Positions 1 through 7,408 are shown, numbered from the stretch's first letter. The stretch is 17,456 nt of DNA from Syntrophomonadaceae bacterium (GCA_003561325.1 PWWY01000045.1:1-17456), one strand, 5' to 3'. A program made the numbers and translations. Notes: generated from the letters alone by a model not told the origin.

Positions 1-695
1 CAATCCACCATGTGTTCCAGCAGCCTGGGACCGGCAATTGTTCCTTCCTTGGTGACATGTCCGACAATAAAAAAAACGATCTGTGAGCTCTTTGCCAGTT
101 GAAGCAGCGAGGCCGTCACTTCCCGAACCTGCACTACGCTTCCCGGGACACCTCCCAGTTCGCTCTTTTGCACCGTTTGAATGGAATCTAAAATGACCAC
201 AGCGGGTTTGGTTTGATCCAGCTGCCCTGCAATCCTGTCGTAGTCTGTTTCCGCCAGAACATCCAAGGGGACCCGGGCATTTCCCAGGCGTTCTGCGCGC
301 ATTTTGACCTGCTGCAGGGACTCTTCCCCCGTCACGTAAAGGACCCGGCATCCCCTGGCAGCCATGCCCACTGCTGCCTGCAAGAGTAGAGTGGATTTCC
401 CGATACCCGGATCTCCACCAACCAGGATAACGGAACCCGGCACGGCCCCTCCACCCAAAACCCGGTCCAGCTCATTTAAGCCGGTCAACATTCGCTGTTC
501 CCCGGAAGAAGTGATCTGATCCAACGGCTGGATCGAAGCAGCTTCGCCCGGCCTGCGGGTTGAAACACCACCGCTTTTCGTAAGGGTTTTCTCCTGCATG
601 GAGTTCCATCCCCTGCAGTCGGGACAATAACCCATCCATTTATATGCTTTGTAACCACATTCCTGGCAGACGTAATGTATCTTTTCTCGGGCCAT
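1..695 (-). CDS. radA: DNA repair protein RadA/Sms, N-terminal half (partial at window edge)
   Basis: RadA is a RecA-like branch-migration ATPase that acts in recombinational repair and stalled-fork processing. The frame opens at ATG 695-693 and stays open to the window edge, giving 231 codons of a protein usually about 450 residues long; the Lon-like C-terminal domain lies outside. Visible parts are the N-terminal zinc finger (Cys10, Cys13, Cys24, Cys27, as CQEC and CPDC), a linker, then the ATPase core with Walker A GGDPGIGKST at about 93-102, a Walker-B-like VVILDS and the following segment SELGGVPGSVVQVREV. A GGGAG ribosome binding site lies 6 nt before the start. The nfo stop codon is only 18 nt upstream, so the two repair genes are probably co-transcribed. 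Identity is secure; only the 3' part is unseen. Confidence 0.95.
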   Translation of the reverse strand, partial: MAREKIHYVCQECGYKAYKWMGYCPDCRGWNSMQEKTLTKSGGVSTRRPGEAASIQPLDQITSSGEQRMLTGLNELDRVLGGGAVPGSVILVGGDPGIGKSTLLLQAAVGMAARGCRVLYVTGEESLQQVKMRAERLGNARVPLDVLAETDYDRIAGQLDQTKPAVVILDSIQTVQKSELGGVPGSVVQVREVTASLLQLAKSSQIVFFIVGHVTKEGTIAGPRLLEHMVD

Positions 696-713
696 AGCAC
701 GCTCCCGTTTTCG

Positions 714-1610
714 TTACTTCCCCCGGCTGGTCGCCGGATCAGGTAAACTTGGGTCCGGCAAATCTGAAGTCATCCCGGCGAAAAACTGAAGTCTCCCCAG
801 GTTAACTGCATCCCAATGGCTGCCCATTTCCGGCGTCTCCAGGATCACAGGAAGCTCCCGGGGCCAGGGGTGGCTTAATATTCGCCGAAAACCCTCCCCA
901 CCGATCAGCCCCTCACCAATATGGGCATGTCGATCCCGATGAGAACCCCTGGGGGAATTCGCATCATTGGCATGAATGGCTTGAATGTTTTTCAGGTCGA
1001 CGTGTGCATCCAACTCTGCCAGCGCTTTTTCAAAACCTTCATCCGTGGTCCAGTCATAGCCGGCTCCCCAGGCGTGGGCGGTATCCAGGCAAACCCCCAG
1101 GGGCACGCCGTTTCCAAGGGCCTTAAGAATCGTCCCAATGGAAATAAATGTGCCGCCAAGAGACGTTCCCGCACCGGCCGTGTTTTCCAGGAGAAGGCAG
1201 ACCCGGGGCGGCCAATCCTTTAAAATATGGTCCAATGTTTTAATAAAAACATCCATTCCCTCTTTAAACCCCCGTCCTCCATGGCTGCCAATGTGCATCA
1301 CTACATAGCTTGCCTGGAGATGGCTGGCACGAAGGGCCGTTTCCTGGAGCAGGCGCACTGATTTTTGAAAGACTTCCTCGTTAACAGCTGCCAGGTTAAT
1401 CAAGTAGGCGGCATGAACGAGAAGGGGATTTATCCCTTCCTCTTTAACCTGTTCTCCTCTTCTGCGAAGTTCTTCTTCACTAAGCCGGGGCGGCGCCCAG
1501 CCCGTGGGGTTGCCCACAAATATTTGCAGTGCCTGGCAGCCAATACCGGCTGCCCGTTTCACATTTTTTGCAAAACCGCCCTTCTGGGGCATATGTATCC
1601 CGAATCTCAT
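714..1610 (-). CDS. nfo: Endonuclease IV (AP endonuclease, family 2)
   Basis: Endonuclease IV cleaves DNA 5' of abasic sites and trims damaged 3' ends in base excision repair. It is a TIM barrel with three zinc ions. All nine expected metal ligands can be placed (numbered from the ATG at 1610): His66, His106, Glu142, Asp176, His179, His213, Asp226, His228 and Glu258, in the motifs VMHIGSHGG, LLENTAGAG, CLDTAHAWGAGYD, RDRHAHIGEG and ILETPE. Spacing matches the E. coli enzyme throughout. The start is ambiguous: an in-frame GTG at 1622 would add four residues, but an AAAGG sits only 1 nt before it, whereas it is 13 nt before the ATG, and the product MRFGIH... resembles family N-termini. Length (298 aa) is slightly above the usual 280. 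It lies upstream of radA and downstream of a terminator, so it should have its own promoter, which I could not identify. Confidence 0.95.
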   Translation of the reverse strand: MRFGIHMPQKGGFAKNVKRAAGIGCQALQIFVGNPTGWAPPRLSEEELRRRGEQVKEEGINPLLVHAAYLINLAAVNEEVFQKSVRLLQETALRASHLQASYVVMHIGSHGGRGFKEGMDVFIKTLDHILKDWPPRVCLLLENTAGAGTSLGGTFISIGTILKALGNGVPLGVCLDTAHAWGAGYDWTTDEGFEKALAELDAHVDLKNIQAIHANDANSPRGSHRDRHAHIGEGLIGGEGFRRILSHPWPRELPVILETPEMGSHWDAVNLGRLQFFAGMTSDLPDPSLPDPATSRGK

Positions 1611-1690
1611 CAGTTCATCCACGCCTTTATGCTTCAGTTGGGTCCAGTGAAAACACCAGGACTGGAAAGATCTGCTCTAACCGGGTGAAA

Positions 1691-1732
1691 TAAAAAAGAA
1701 GAGAGGAACCCGGGTCGTTCCTTGCTCTTCTT
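1691..1732 (-). terminator. Rho-independent terminator after the hydrogenase-protease gene
   Basis: On the minus strand the arms AAGAAGAG and GGAAC pair with GTTCC and CTCTTCTT (arms at 1725-1732 plus 1717-1721, and 1705-1709 plus 1696-1703, with a small internal bulge). Transcription then meets TTTTTT at 1697-1692. It lies about 130 nt after the 1860 stop codon and before nfo, so it separates the pyrimidine/protease block from the repair pair. Confidence 0.8.
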
Positions 1733-1859
1733 CATCATAACGATTCGCCGAAGAAAAGTCAATTTTTATCTTGTTTATCAAGCCTGCTTGGGAATAAATT
1801 CTTTTTCCCTGCTTGCTCTCAGCCACGAGATTTTCGACTAAACTTCAAAGCCATAATTT

Positions 1860-2324
1860 TTATTGCAGTTCTTCCATCACGATCTCGATGGCTCGCTCCA
1901 AGGCCGCGAAGACATCCTGGCTCAAGCCCACGCAAAAACGATTGCGCTTTTCAATTTCAATGCCGAGCACGACAATTTCTTCCGGCAGCTTGCGCTGGTT
2001 GGATTGTTCCCGCAGCTCAAAAACCGGGTAAAAATGATAGGCGTGAATCGTATTGGAAAGAATTTCCTTGATTTCTCCTTCTGCCCGGGTAAAGCGATGC
2101 ACGGTTCCCACGCCGCTCTGCTCCGGGCAGGCATCGATAATAATCAACTTATCCGCCTCGGAGACAAGTTCGAGCAGCAGCTGCCCGGGATTACGCAGTT
2201 CCTTTATTTCTACGTTTTCCGGCAAAACATTATTCTTAAGCTTACGAACCACATGAATGCCTACGCCCTCATCGTAGGCCAGGAGGTTTCCGCAGCCAAT
2301 TACCTTGATTTTCTTTTTCTCCAC
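1860..2324 (-). CDS. [NiFe]-hydrogenase maturation protease (HycI/HybD family, peptidase M52)
   Basis: This family removes the C-terminal peptide of the [NiFe]-hydrogenase large subunit after nickel insertion. The N-terminal motif GCGNLLAYDEGVG, followed by the IIIDA strand and a histidine-containing segment (SNTIHAYHFYP), fits the fold; the likely nickel-sensing residues are Glu19, Asp64 and His94 or His97. I chose GTG 2324 as start, giving 154 aa, because a clear GGGGAGG sits 9 nt before it. The ATG at 2342 would place that same SD inside the coding region and has no SD of its own. The gene follows pyrF by about 120 nt with its own candidate promoter and is followed by a terminator, so it looks like a separate unit. 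No hydrogenase subunit or hyp gene is visible nearby, so the target enzyme is unknown. Family assignment is firm; substrate is open. Confidence 0.88.
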   Translation of the reverse strand: MEKKKIKVIGCGNLLAYDEGVGIHVVRKLKNNVLPENVEIKELRNPGQLLLELVSEADKLIIIDACPEQSGVGTVHRFTRAEGEIKEILSNTIHAYHFYPVFELREQSNQRKLPEEIVVLGIEIEKRNRFCVGLSQDVFAALERAIEIVMEELQ

Positions 2325-2436
2325 TACAAAAGGCCTCCCCATCTAATAATGGTTACGCAAAAAACAGAGAATATTCAAACGACGCGCGGCAAAAAAAGAG
2401 CGAAATTATATTAATTTTCTAAATTGAACCACTATT

Positions 2437-2465
2437 ATTATACTATTACCTGGCGATCTCTGCAA
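2437..2465 (-). promoter_or_regulatory. Candidate sigma-A promoter for the hydrogenase-protease gene
   Basis: On the minus strand TTGCAG (2465-2460) and TATAAT (2442-2437) are separated by 17 nt, just at the end of pyrF. The -10 is perfect and the -35 matches only in TTG. A second TATAAT lies at 2410-2405 without a good -35. The region 2343-2445 is strikingly AT-rich compared with its neighbours. Confidence 0.4.
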
Positions 2466-3195
2466 GGATTTTTTCCATTGCGTCCCTGGGCGAATCGTGT
2501 TCGATAATCGGCCGACCAATAACCAGGTAATTGGCGCCGGCTTCAAGCGTCTGCCGGGGAGTTAAAACGCGAAGCTGATCATGGGTTGGTGCCCACAGGG
2601 GACGGACTCCTGCTGCTACAATAAGAAAGCCCTCTTCACAGTTTTTGCGAATATTGCTCGCCTCCCTGGGAGAAGCCACGACCCCGTCCAAGCCGCTCTC
2701 TTCACCCAGTAAGGCCAGCTTGAGCACATGTTGTTCCAGGTGGCGGTCAACGCCACAGTCGCCTCGCAGCATGCTTTCATTGAACGAAGAAAGAACCGTC
2801 ACGCCGAGTACTTTGGGAACGGGAACACGACTTATTTCTGCCGTTTCCCGCACACGGTCAACGGTGGAACGCACCATATCTCTACCACCACTGAGATGAA
2901 TATTAAACATGTCACCCCCCATGCGTGTAACCACTTCGGCCGTTGAAGCCACGGTATTGGGTATATCGTGAAATTTTAAATCCAGGAAAACCCGGACACC
3001 CATGTTTTTCAACCCATAAATAATCCGCTGACCACAGGACATGTACAGCCTCAAGCCAACCTTGAAGTAACCCAGGGGCGGTGAAAGGTGTCGGACCAGG
3101 TTATAAGCGTCCTCTTCAGCATCAACATCCAGGGCCACAATAATTTTCCCGGCAACGGTTTCTTTGTCGATCTTTTTCTGCCTTCCAAAAATCAT
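2446..3195 (-). CDS. pyrF: Orotidine 5'-phosphate decarboxylase
   Basis: PyrF decarboxylates OMP to UMP, the last step of de novo pyrimidine synthesis. The catalytic array is present: Asp22 in IIVALDVD, Lys45 in YFKVG, and Asp72, Lys74 and Asp77 in the signature DLKFHDIPNTV; the phosphate-binding loop near the C-terminus reads VIGRPII. Length of 249 aa is ordinary for the bacterial family. The ATG at 3195 follows the pyrD stop by 27 nt. The only SD-like sequence (AGAAAGGTG) is 14 nt or more away, so translation may partly depend on coupling to pyrD. It is the last pyrimidine gene of the cluster. Identity is certain. Confidence 0.96.
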   Translation of the reverse strand: MIFGRQKKIDKETVAGKIIVALDVDAEEDAYNLVRHLSPPLGYFKVGLRLYMSCGQRIIYGLKNMGVRVFLDLKFHDIPNTVASTAEVVTRMGGDMFNIHLSGGRDMVRSTVDRVRETAEISRVPVPKVLGVTVLSSFNESMLRGDCGVDRHLEQHVLKLALLGEESGLDGVVASPREASNIRKNCEEGFLIVAAGVRPLWAPTHDQLRVLTPRQTLEAGANYLVIGRPIIEHDSPRDAMEKILAEIAR

Positions 3196-3222
3196 TCTTT
3201 TTTCGTCAACACCTTTCTATCA

Positions 3223-4140
3223 TCAATATCTCCCATGGGCCAGTCCCGTCAAAACGGCCGGACTGTTCAGCCCCTTGTTTTCCAAGTACGACTGCAAGTC
3301 CGCAATAAGTCGGGGAATGGTGTCCGGGGCAACAAAATTGCCGGCACCCACGGCAACCGCGGAAGCTCCCGCCATAAAAAACTCCAGGGCATCCTGCAGG
3401 CTTGTGACTCCACCCATCCCGATCAGGGGCAGCCCGGTTGCCTGGAAGACTTCGTAGACCATGCGGACCGCCACGGGGCGTATGGCCGGGCCAGAGAGCC
3501 CGCCGGTCAAATTGCCCAGCAGAGGCGTAGCGGTGTGCGTGTCAATGACCATTCCTTTGATGGTGTTGATCAGCGATAAGATATCCGCCCCGCTTCTTTC
3601 TGCAGCCCGGGCAATCTCACCGATGTCCGTCACGTTGGGGGAGAGTTTTACAATCAAAGGCATTCTGCAAACCCTCTTCACTTTTTCAACCAGTCCGGAC
3701 AGCACCACAGGGGATGTTCCAAAAGCCATACCGCCTTCTTTTACGTTGGGACAGGAAACATTCAACTCCAGGGCAAGGATGCCGGGAGCCTCCTGGAGCT
3801 CCCTGGCCAGGGTGACAAAGTCATTTTCTTCAGCACCATTGATGTTCACGATGACAGGAATTCCCTGCTGGTTCAAACGCGGCAGTTCCCTGGCTAAAAA
3901 GCTGTCCAACCCGGGATTCTGCAGCCCAATCGCGTTCAGCATCCCCGCCGGCGTTTCCACTACCCGGGGAGGTTTATTGCCCTTTTGTGGTTTTAATGTC
4001 AGTCCCTTCACGACCAGGGCTCCCAGGACCTTCAAATCCATGATATCGGCATATTCTTCACCAAACCCAAAGGTTCCAGAGGCCGCCATAAAGGGGTTTT
4101 TCAGTACCAGGGAACCCAGCTCAATTTGAAGCGTTTGCAT
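3223..4140 (-). CDS. pyrD: Dihydroorotate dehydrogenase, class 1B catalytic subunit
   Basis: PyrD oxidises dihydroorotate to orotate on FMN. The class 1B enzyme passes electrons to NAD+ through PyrK, encoded just upstream. The catalytic loop is LNVSCPNVKEGG with Cys130 as base, which places it in class 1 rather than class 2 (serine base). FMN-binding segments include ASGTFGFG near the N-terminus, VKLSPNV in the middle and GMGGV followed by VAVGAGNF near the end. The ATG at 4140 gives the normal start MQTLQIELGSLV (305 aa) and has a strong SD (GGTGGTGGAG) just upstream. The same frame is open upstream to an alternative start at 4224, but that extension lacks family character. The start lies inside pyrK, a 20-nt overlap that points to translational coupling of the two subunits. 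Confidence 0.95.
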   Translation of the reverse strand: MQTLQIELGSLVLKNPFMAASGTFGFGEEYADIMDLKVLGALVVKGLTLKPQKGNKPPRVVETPAGMLNAIGLQNPGLDSFLARELPRLNQQGIPVIVNINGAEENDFVTLARELQEAPGILALELNVSCPNVKEGGMAFGTSPVVLSGLVEKVKRVCRMPLIVKLSPNVTDIGEIARAAERSGADILSLINTIKGMVIDTHTATPLLGNLTGGLSGPAIRPVAVRMVYEVFQATGLPLIGMGGVTSLQDALEFFMAGASAVAVGAGNFVAPDTIPRLIADLQSYLENKGLNSPAVLTGLAHGRY

Positions 4141-4924
4141 GGAACTCCACCACCTTGTGGGCTTCAAATACGGGGCCTTCCCGGCAAACCCGCAAAAAAT
4201 TTGTCGCTCCAGTCTCCTCCGCAATTTCCACCGCGCAACCCTGGCAAGCTCCCGTACCGCAGGCCATTCTTTCTTCTAAAGAAAACTGCATGGGAACTTT
4301 CCACGCCGCGTTTAAGCGTACCAGCTCTTGGAGCATGGCTTGCGGCCCGCAGGCCATGATCTGCCCCGGCTTTTTGCCCTGGAGAATATCGCGGTTCACT
4401 GCCGCGGTTACTCGACCGCTAAATCCTTTACTGCCATCCTCCGTGGCATCAATCTGCTCTATCGCTGTGGGTAGCCAGGCATGCAGGGAGACCCGCTCTG
4501 CTGCCGAGGCTGTCCCGTAGTAGTAACGCACAGGTTGATTCTGCTTCGACAAGGCCTGGGCCAGGAAAATAAGCGGGGCAGCGCCAATGCCGCCGGCTAC
4601 CAGGAAGTAAGGGGCTTCCCCGGGAATAAATCCCGAGCCCAGCGGTCCCAGGCAATCCAGGGTTTGGCCTTCCTGGATCCTCTGCAGCAAGCGCGTTCCT
4701 TCTCCAACTACTTGAATCAAGAGTCGAAACACGCCCTCTGCAGGGTCAGCTGCCGCGATACTGAAAGGCCTCCGCAGGAACGGATCGTAACCCGCCGACA
4801 GACGGACATGCACAAATTGCCCCGGTGTACAGTGGCTGGCGATCTTCTCTTCATGCAAGGAAAGGGTAAAGCAGTTTTGGGCCACCGTTTCCTTTTTCCG
4901 AACGTGTGCTGTTGTCAAAAACAA
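4121..4924 (-). CDS. pyrK: Dihydroorotate dehydrogenase electron-transfer subunit
   Basis: PyrK carries FAD and a [2Fe-2S] cluster and links PyrD to NAD+. The flavin-binding signature RRPFS is at 51-55, the nucleotide-binding GGIGAAPL at 111-118, and the cluster ligands are Cys222, Cys227, Cys230 and Cys247 (C-x4-C-x2-C-x16-C), the expected PyrK pattern. Length of 267 aa is normal. I take the start as TTG 4924: an AAGGAG ends 9 nt before it, and the nearer ATG in another frame stops after four codons. A second in-frame TTG at 4918 is possible. It lies 77 nt after pyrC and overlaps pyrD, so it sits in the pyrC-K-D-F transcription unit. Confidence is high. Confidence 0.95.
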   Translation of the reverse strand: MFLTTAHVRKKETVAQNCFTLSLHEEKIASHCTPGQFVHVRLSAGYDPFLRRPFSIAAADPAEGVFRLLIQVVGEGTRLLQRIQEGQTLDCLGPLGSGFIPGEAPYFLVAGGIGAAPLIFLAQALSKQNQPVRYYYGTASAAERVSLHAWLPTAIEQIDATEDGSKGFSGRVTAAVNRDILQGKKPGQIMACGPQAMLQELVRLNAAWKVPMQFSLEERMACGTGACQGCAVEIAEETGATNFLRVCREGPVFEAHKVVEFHANASN

Positions 4925-4943
4925 TCCATTTTTCTCCTTGTAT

Positions 4944-4985
4944 AATAGATTCCAGTCAACGCTCGCTGCTTGCAGGTCATCTATT
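4944..4985 (-). promoter_or_regulatory. Inverted repeat between pyrC and pyrK
   Basis: In the pyrC-pyrK gap the minus strand has AATAGAT (4985-4979) and ATCTATT (4950-4944) able to form a 7-bp stem around a 28-nt loop that itself contains the small palindrome CTGCAAGCAG. The pyrK SD follows within a few bases. It could be an mRNA-processing or translational-control structure. This is inference from pairing only. Confidence 0.3.
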
Positions 4986-5001
4986 GGCCGGGGCGATGAT
5001 T

Positions 5002-6366
5002 CTAAAAATATTTCTCATCCTGACGGTCCAGCCTGACCTTGAACATTTCAGCCAGCGGGGGGAAATCTGCACTTACCCCTTTCACCCGACCTCGAAACAT
5101 TTTGATCTCACCGTTAACCATGGTCATCACGGGAGATCCACAGAGCTTCCATCCCTGGAAAGGGGTGTTTTTCCCCTGTGAAAAAAAGGCGTTTTTTTCC
5201 ACCGACCAGTTGTGCTGCGGGTCCACTACGACCAGGTCTGCAGTCGCTCCCGGTGACAGAGTGCCCCCTGGAATATTTAAACGCCGGGCCGGATGAAGTG
5301 ACATGGCCCGCACCAGGGCCTCTAACGTTAGAAGTCCTTTTTTCACCAGGAACGTATAGAGGAGCGCAAAAGAAGTTTCCAGGCCGACGACACCAAAGGG
5401 TGCCTCCAACAGGCTCCTGCTCTTTTCTTCCCGGTGATGAGGTGCATGATCCGTCGCGACGATATCCAACAATCCCTGGGTCAGGGCACCCTGAAGGGCC
5501 CATCGATCCTCCGCGTTGCCCAGGGGAGGGTTCATCTTGGCATCCGCGGCGCAAACCTTTAAGGCTTCCTCCGTTAAGAGCAAGTGGTGAGGAGTGACTT
5601 CAGCCGAAACATCTTGCCCTGCCTCACGTGCCCGGCAGAAAAGCTCAACACTTTCCCGGGTGCTGAGATGAGCCAAATGCAGCTTTCCTCCTGTTGCCCT
5701 CTGCAGAACCAGATCCCGGGCAACCTGAACCGGTTCTGCAGCCCTGGAAACCATGGGCCCCCCCAGGCAGCGCCCGGCTGCTCCTTCGTAGACAACTCCC
5801 CCTGCCGAGAGGGTCAGGTCTTCGCAGTGAGCAATAATGGGACAGTCCAGCTCCAACCCTTTTTTTAAGGCATCCGCCATCAAGCGACTGTTCATGATTG
5901 GCCTGCCATCATCGGAAAAAGCTACCGCACCGGCCTTTGCCATGGCTTTATGGTCGGCAAGTTTTTCCCCCTGTTGTCCCACGGTAACTGCACCCACGGG
6001 ATAAACCTTTGCCAGTGCCGCCAGGCGAGCCTTCTCCAGCACAAAGCAAATCTGTTCAACGTTATCCAGCGGGGGAGAGGTATTGGGCATGCAAACGACG
6101 GAAGTAAATCCACCGGCTACGGCAGCTGCTGAACCGGAGGCAATGGTTTCCTTATATTCACCGCCCGGTTCCCTGAAATGAACATGCATGTCGACCAGGC
6201 CAGGCAAGATCAGATGGTCTTGCAGGTCGAGAACGGGTAGATCAGAGATGTCCGACGACACGTCCGAGAAAATGGCTTCTACTTTGCCATCCCGGATCAA
6301 GATCGCCGCCCGGCCTTCCCACCCGGCTCCGGGGTCACACAGGTAACCCTTCATTAACCAGTCCAC
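5002..6366 (-). CDS. pyrC: Dihydroorotase (class I)
   Basis: PyrC cyclises carbamoyl-aspartate to dihydroorotate, the third step of UMP synthesis. It is a zinc amidohydrolase. Metal and catalytic residues are visible: His61 and His63 in DMHVHFREPG, the SDDGRP segment with Asp152/153, His180 in IIAHCED, His233 in HLAHLSTRE, and Asp306 in IVATDHAPHH, preceded by the substrate loop MNPPLG. At 454 aa it is about 25 residues longer than usual, with a charged C-terminal tail after VNGEIKMFRGRV. The GTG at 6366 has a GGGGTGGGG SD 6 nt upstream, so I prefer it to the ATG at 6354. It is the first pyrimidine gene of the cluster; no pyrB precedes it, which is unusual for Firmicutes. A stem-loop abuts the SD. 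Confidence 0.95.
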   Translation of the reverse strand: MDWLMKGYLCDPGAGWEGRAAILIRDGKVEAIFSDVSSDISDLPVLDLQDHLILPGLVDMHVHFREPGGEYKETIASGSAAAVAGGFTSVVCMPNTSPPLDNVEQICFVLEKARLAALAKVYPVGAVTVGQQGEKLADHKAMAKAGAVAFSDDGRPIMNSRLMADALKKGLELDCPIIAHCEDLTLSAGGVVYEGAAGRCLGGPMVSRAAEPVQVARDLVLQRATGGKLHLAHLSTRESVELFCRAREAGQDVSAEVTPHHLLLTEEALKVCAADAKMNPPLGNAEDRWALQGALTQGLLDIVATDHAPHHREEKSRSLLEAPFGVVGLETSFALLYTFLVKKGLLTLEALVRAMSLHPARRLNIPGGTLSPGATADLVVVDPQHNWSVEKNAFFSQGKNTPFQGWKLCGSPVMTMVNGEIKMFRGRVKGVSADFPPLAEMFKVRLDRQDEKYF

Positions 6367-6384
6367 TTTTTACCCCACCCCAAG

Positions 6385-6404
6385 CAATCATTTCCCGATG
6401 ATTG
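6385..6404 (-). promoter_or_regulatory. Stem-loop next to the pyrC ribosome binding site
   Basis: The minus strand reads CAATCAT, six loop bases, ATGATTG: a perfect 7-bp stem with a 6-nt loop, ending a few bases before the G-rich SD of pyrC. The remaining leader (6405-6485) shows no PyrR-type antiterminator and no U-tract, so attenuation by termination is not supported. Translational or mRNA-stability effects are possible. Confidence 0.35.
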
Positions 6405-6485
6405 AACACCTAAGAATATGAACTTTCGTTTTCCAGTTTGCCCTCAGCTCACCGGGTTGGCCGCAAGCTTTGCAGTCATATCCAC

Positions 6486-6701
6486 TTAGTCTTCACCAGT
6501 TTTAGCTTCCTGGCCCCCCGGGAGTGCGTTGTCGCTCTGCACGGTGTTTTGTCTTTTTAAGGCATGGTAGAGGGCAATAAAAAGCATGCCAAGGCCTTTG
6601 TCCTCATAACGGTAGAGATACCGGTCGATGCCATCGGCGTCTTTAGATTCCATCATATCGATGATTTCTTGGATTTGCTCCCCATAATCCTGTTTTTTCA
6701 T
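6486..6701 (-). CDS. Small acidic protein of unknown function (71 aa)
   Basis: I do not recognise this protein. The first 50 residues look like two or three amphipathic helices (EQIQEIIDMMESKD, GIDRYLYRYE, GMLFIALYHALKRQ). The last 20 are polar and probably disordered (ending GGQEAKTGED). There is no signal peptide, cysteine motif or membrane segment. The ATG at 6701 has AGGG 4 nt upstream and AAAGG about 13 nt upstream. It lies 59 nt after the DUF3786 gene and 119 nt before pyrC on the same strand, so it could be co-transcribed with either. It is a likely real gene because the frame is free of stops, has an SD and fills an otherwise empty 400-bp space, but coding status rests on that alone. 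Confidence 0.6.
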   Translation of the reverse strand: MKKQDYGEQIQEIIDMMESKDADGIDRYLYRYEDKGLGMLFIALYHALKRQNTVQSDNALPGGQEAKTGED

Positions 6702-6760
6702 TTTCCCTGGCTGCCTTTCGAGGATCTCACGAAAACCAGCTGCCTCCTCTCCAAAGCTAA

Positions 6761-7408
6761 TTATGCATCGCCCGACGGGGCTTCCTCAAACCGTGTATCA
6801 CCTGGAAACCAGATACGAATCATGGCTTCTATCCCTAAAACATAAAGGGTCGCCGTGGAGAGGTATGTTTCAGATACCGCATCAAAAAGAATAATCGCGC
6901 GGGGGGGAAATTCCTCATCCCCGTCCCAAAGGGCAAAAACCAGGGGAAGCCGCGGCAAAACAGGAACAACAAGCCCTGCATCTCCCTGGTCAAACGGTTC
7001 GCCTCCATGCTGTGCTCCCCGCCCTAAAAATTCTTCTCTTCGTCCGTTATAAGCTTCTGCCAGAGGTTCCAGGGCTTCTTTTTGAAAAGGCAGCCAGTGC
7101 AGCTGCCCGCCGCGCAGTTCCAAAAATGAAAGCCATTGACCCCGAACCGGAAGACCGCTGGCCCTGGTCAAGTACTGGAGCAGCAGTATTTTTTCATTAT
7201 GCGTGATTTCCCCGCCCGGAGAAGGGGGTGACTCCACAAATGATACTTCCCCCTGGGGATAAGTCGCTTGAACATCAAAACCGCAGTATTTTAAACTAAA
7301 CCGACCGTTTTCAAACTGCGCACCACTAAGTTCTGCCATAATTTCCGGGTCAGAAGATGCAAAATCTTCCACTACTTTTTTAAACGCATTGCGTATACAC
7401 ATAGACAT
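6761..7408 (-). CDS. DUF3786-family protein
   Basis: The C-terminal two thirds match the DUF3786 pattern as I know it: a Y-P-x-G-E-V strand, then ILLLQYLTRASG, GQWLSFLELRGG, an F/LGG-type segment (FLGRGAQHGGEP), and LPLVFALWDGDEEFPP followed by AIILFDA and a closing helix. The family occurs in anaerobic bacteria and archaea and has no established function. There are no transmembrane segments or signal peptide. I chose ATG 7408 (215 aa) because AGGAG lies 5 nt upstream. An in-frame ATG at 7468 would add 20 residues but has no SD, and the added sequence covers the SD itself; ATG 7402 is a third option. It diverges from the M23 peptidase and precedes the 71-aa gene and pyrC. The family call is good; function is not assignable. 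Confidence 0.8.
   Translation of the reverse strand: MSMCIRNAFKKVVEDFASSDPEIMAELSGAQFENGRFSLKYCGFDVQATYPQGEVSFVESPPSPGGEITHNEKILLLQYLTRASGLPVRGQWLSFLELRGGQLHWLPFQKEALEPLAEAYNGRREEFLGRGAQHGGEPFDQGDAGLVVPVLPRLPLVFALWDGDEEFPPRAIILFDAVSETYLSTATLYVLGIEAMIRIWFPGDTRFEEAPSGDA

Noticed and set aside
485..700. 71-codon minus-strand frame at the window's left end
   Set aside because: It is out of frame with radA, whose zinc finger and Walker A motif run through the same bases in another frame.
1705..1721. GAAC...GTTC as a LexA box near nfo-radA
   Set aside because: The spacing is 7 nt rather than 4, and the sequence is fully explained as the inner stem of the terminator.
3461..4129. Plus-strand frame of 222 codons opposite pyrD
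   Set aside because: It is a shadow of pyrD, with no domain resemblance and no gene-like context.
4940..4965. TTGACT and TATTAT before pyrK as a promoter
   Set aside because: The two hexamers are only 6 nt apart on the minus strand, far from the 16-18 nt needed.
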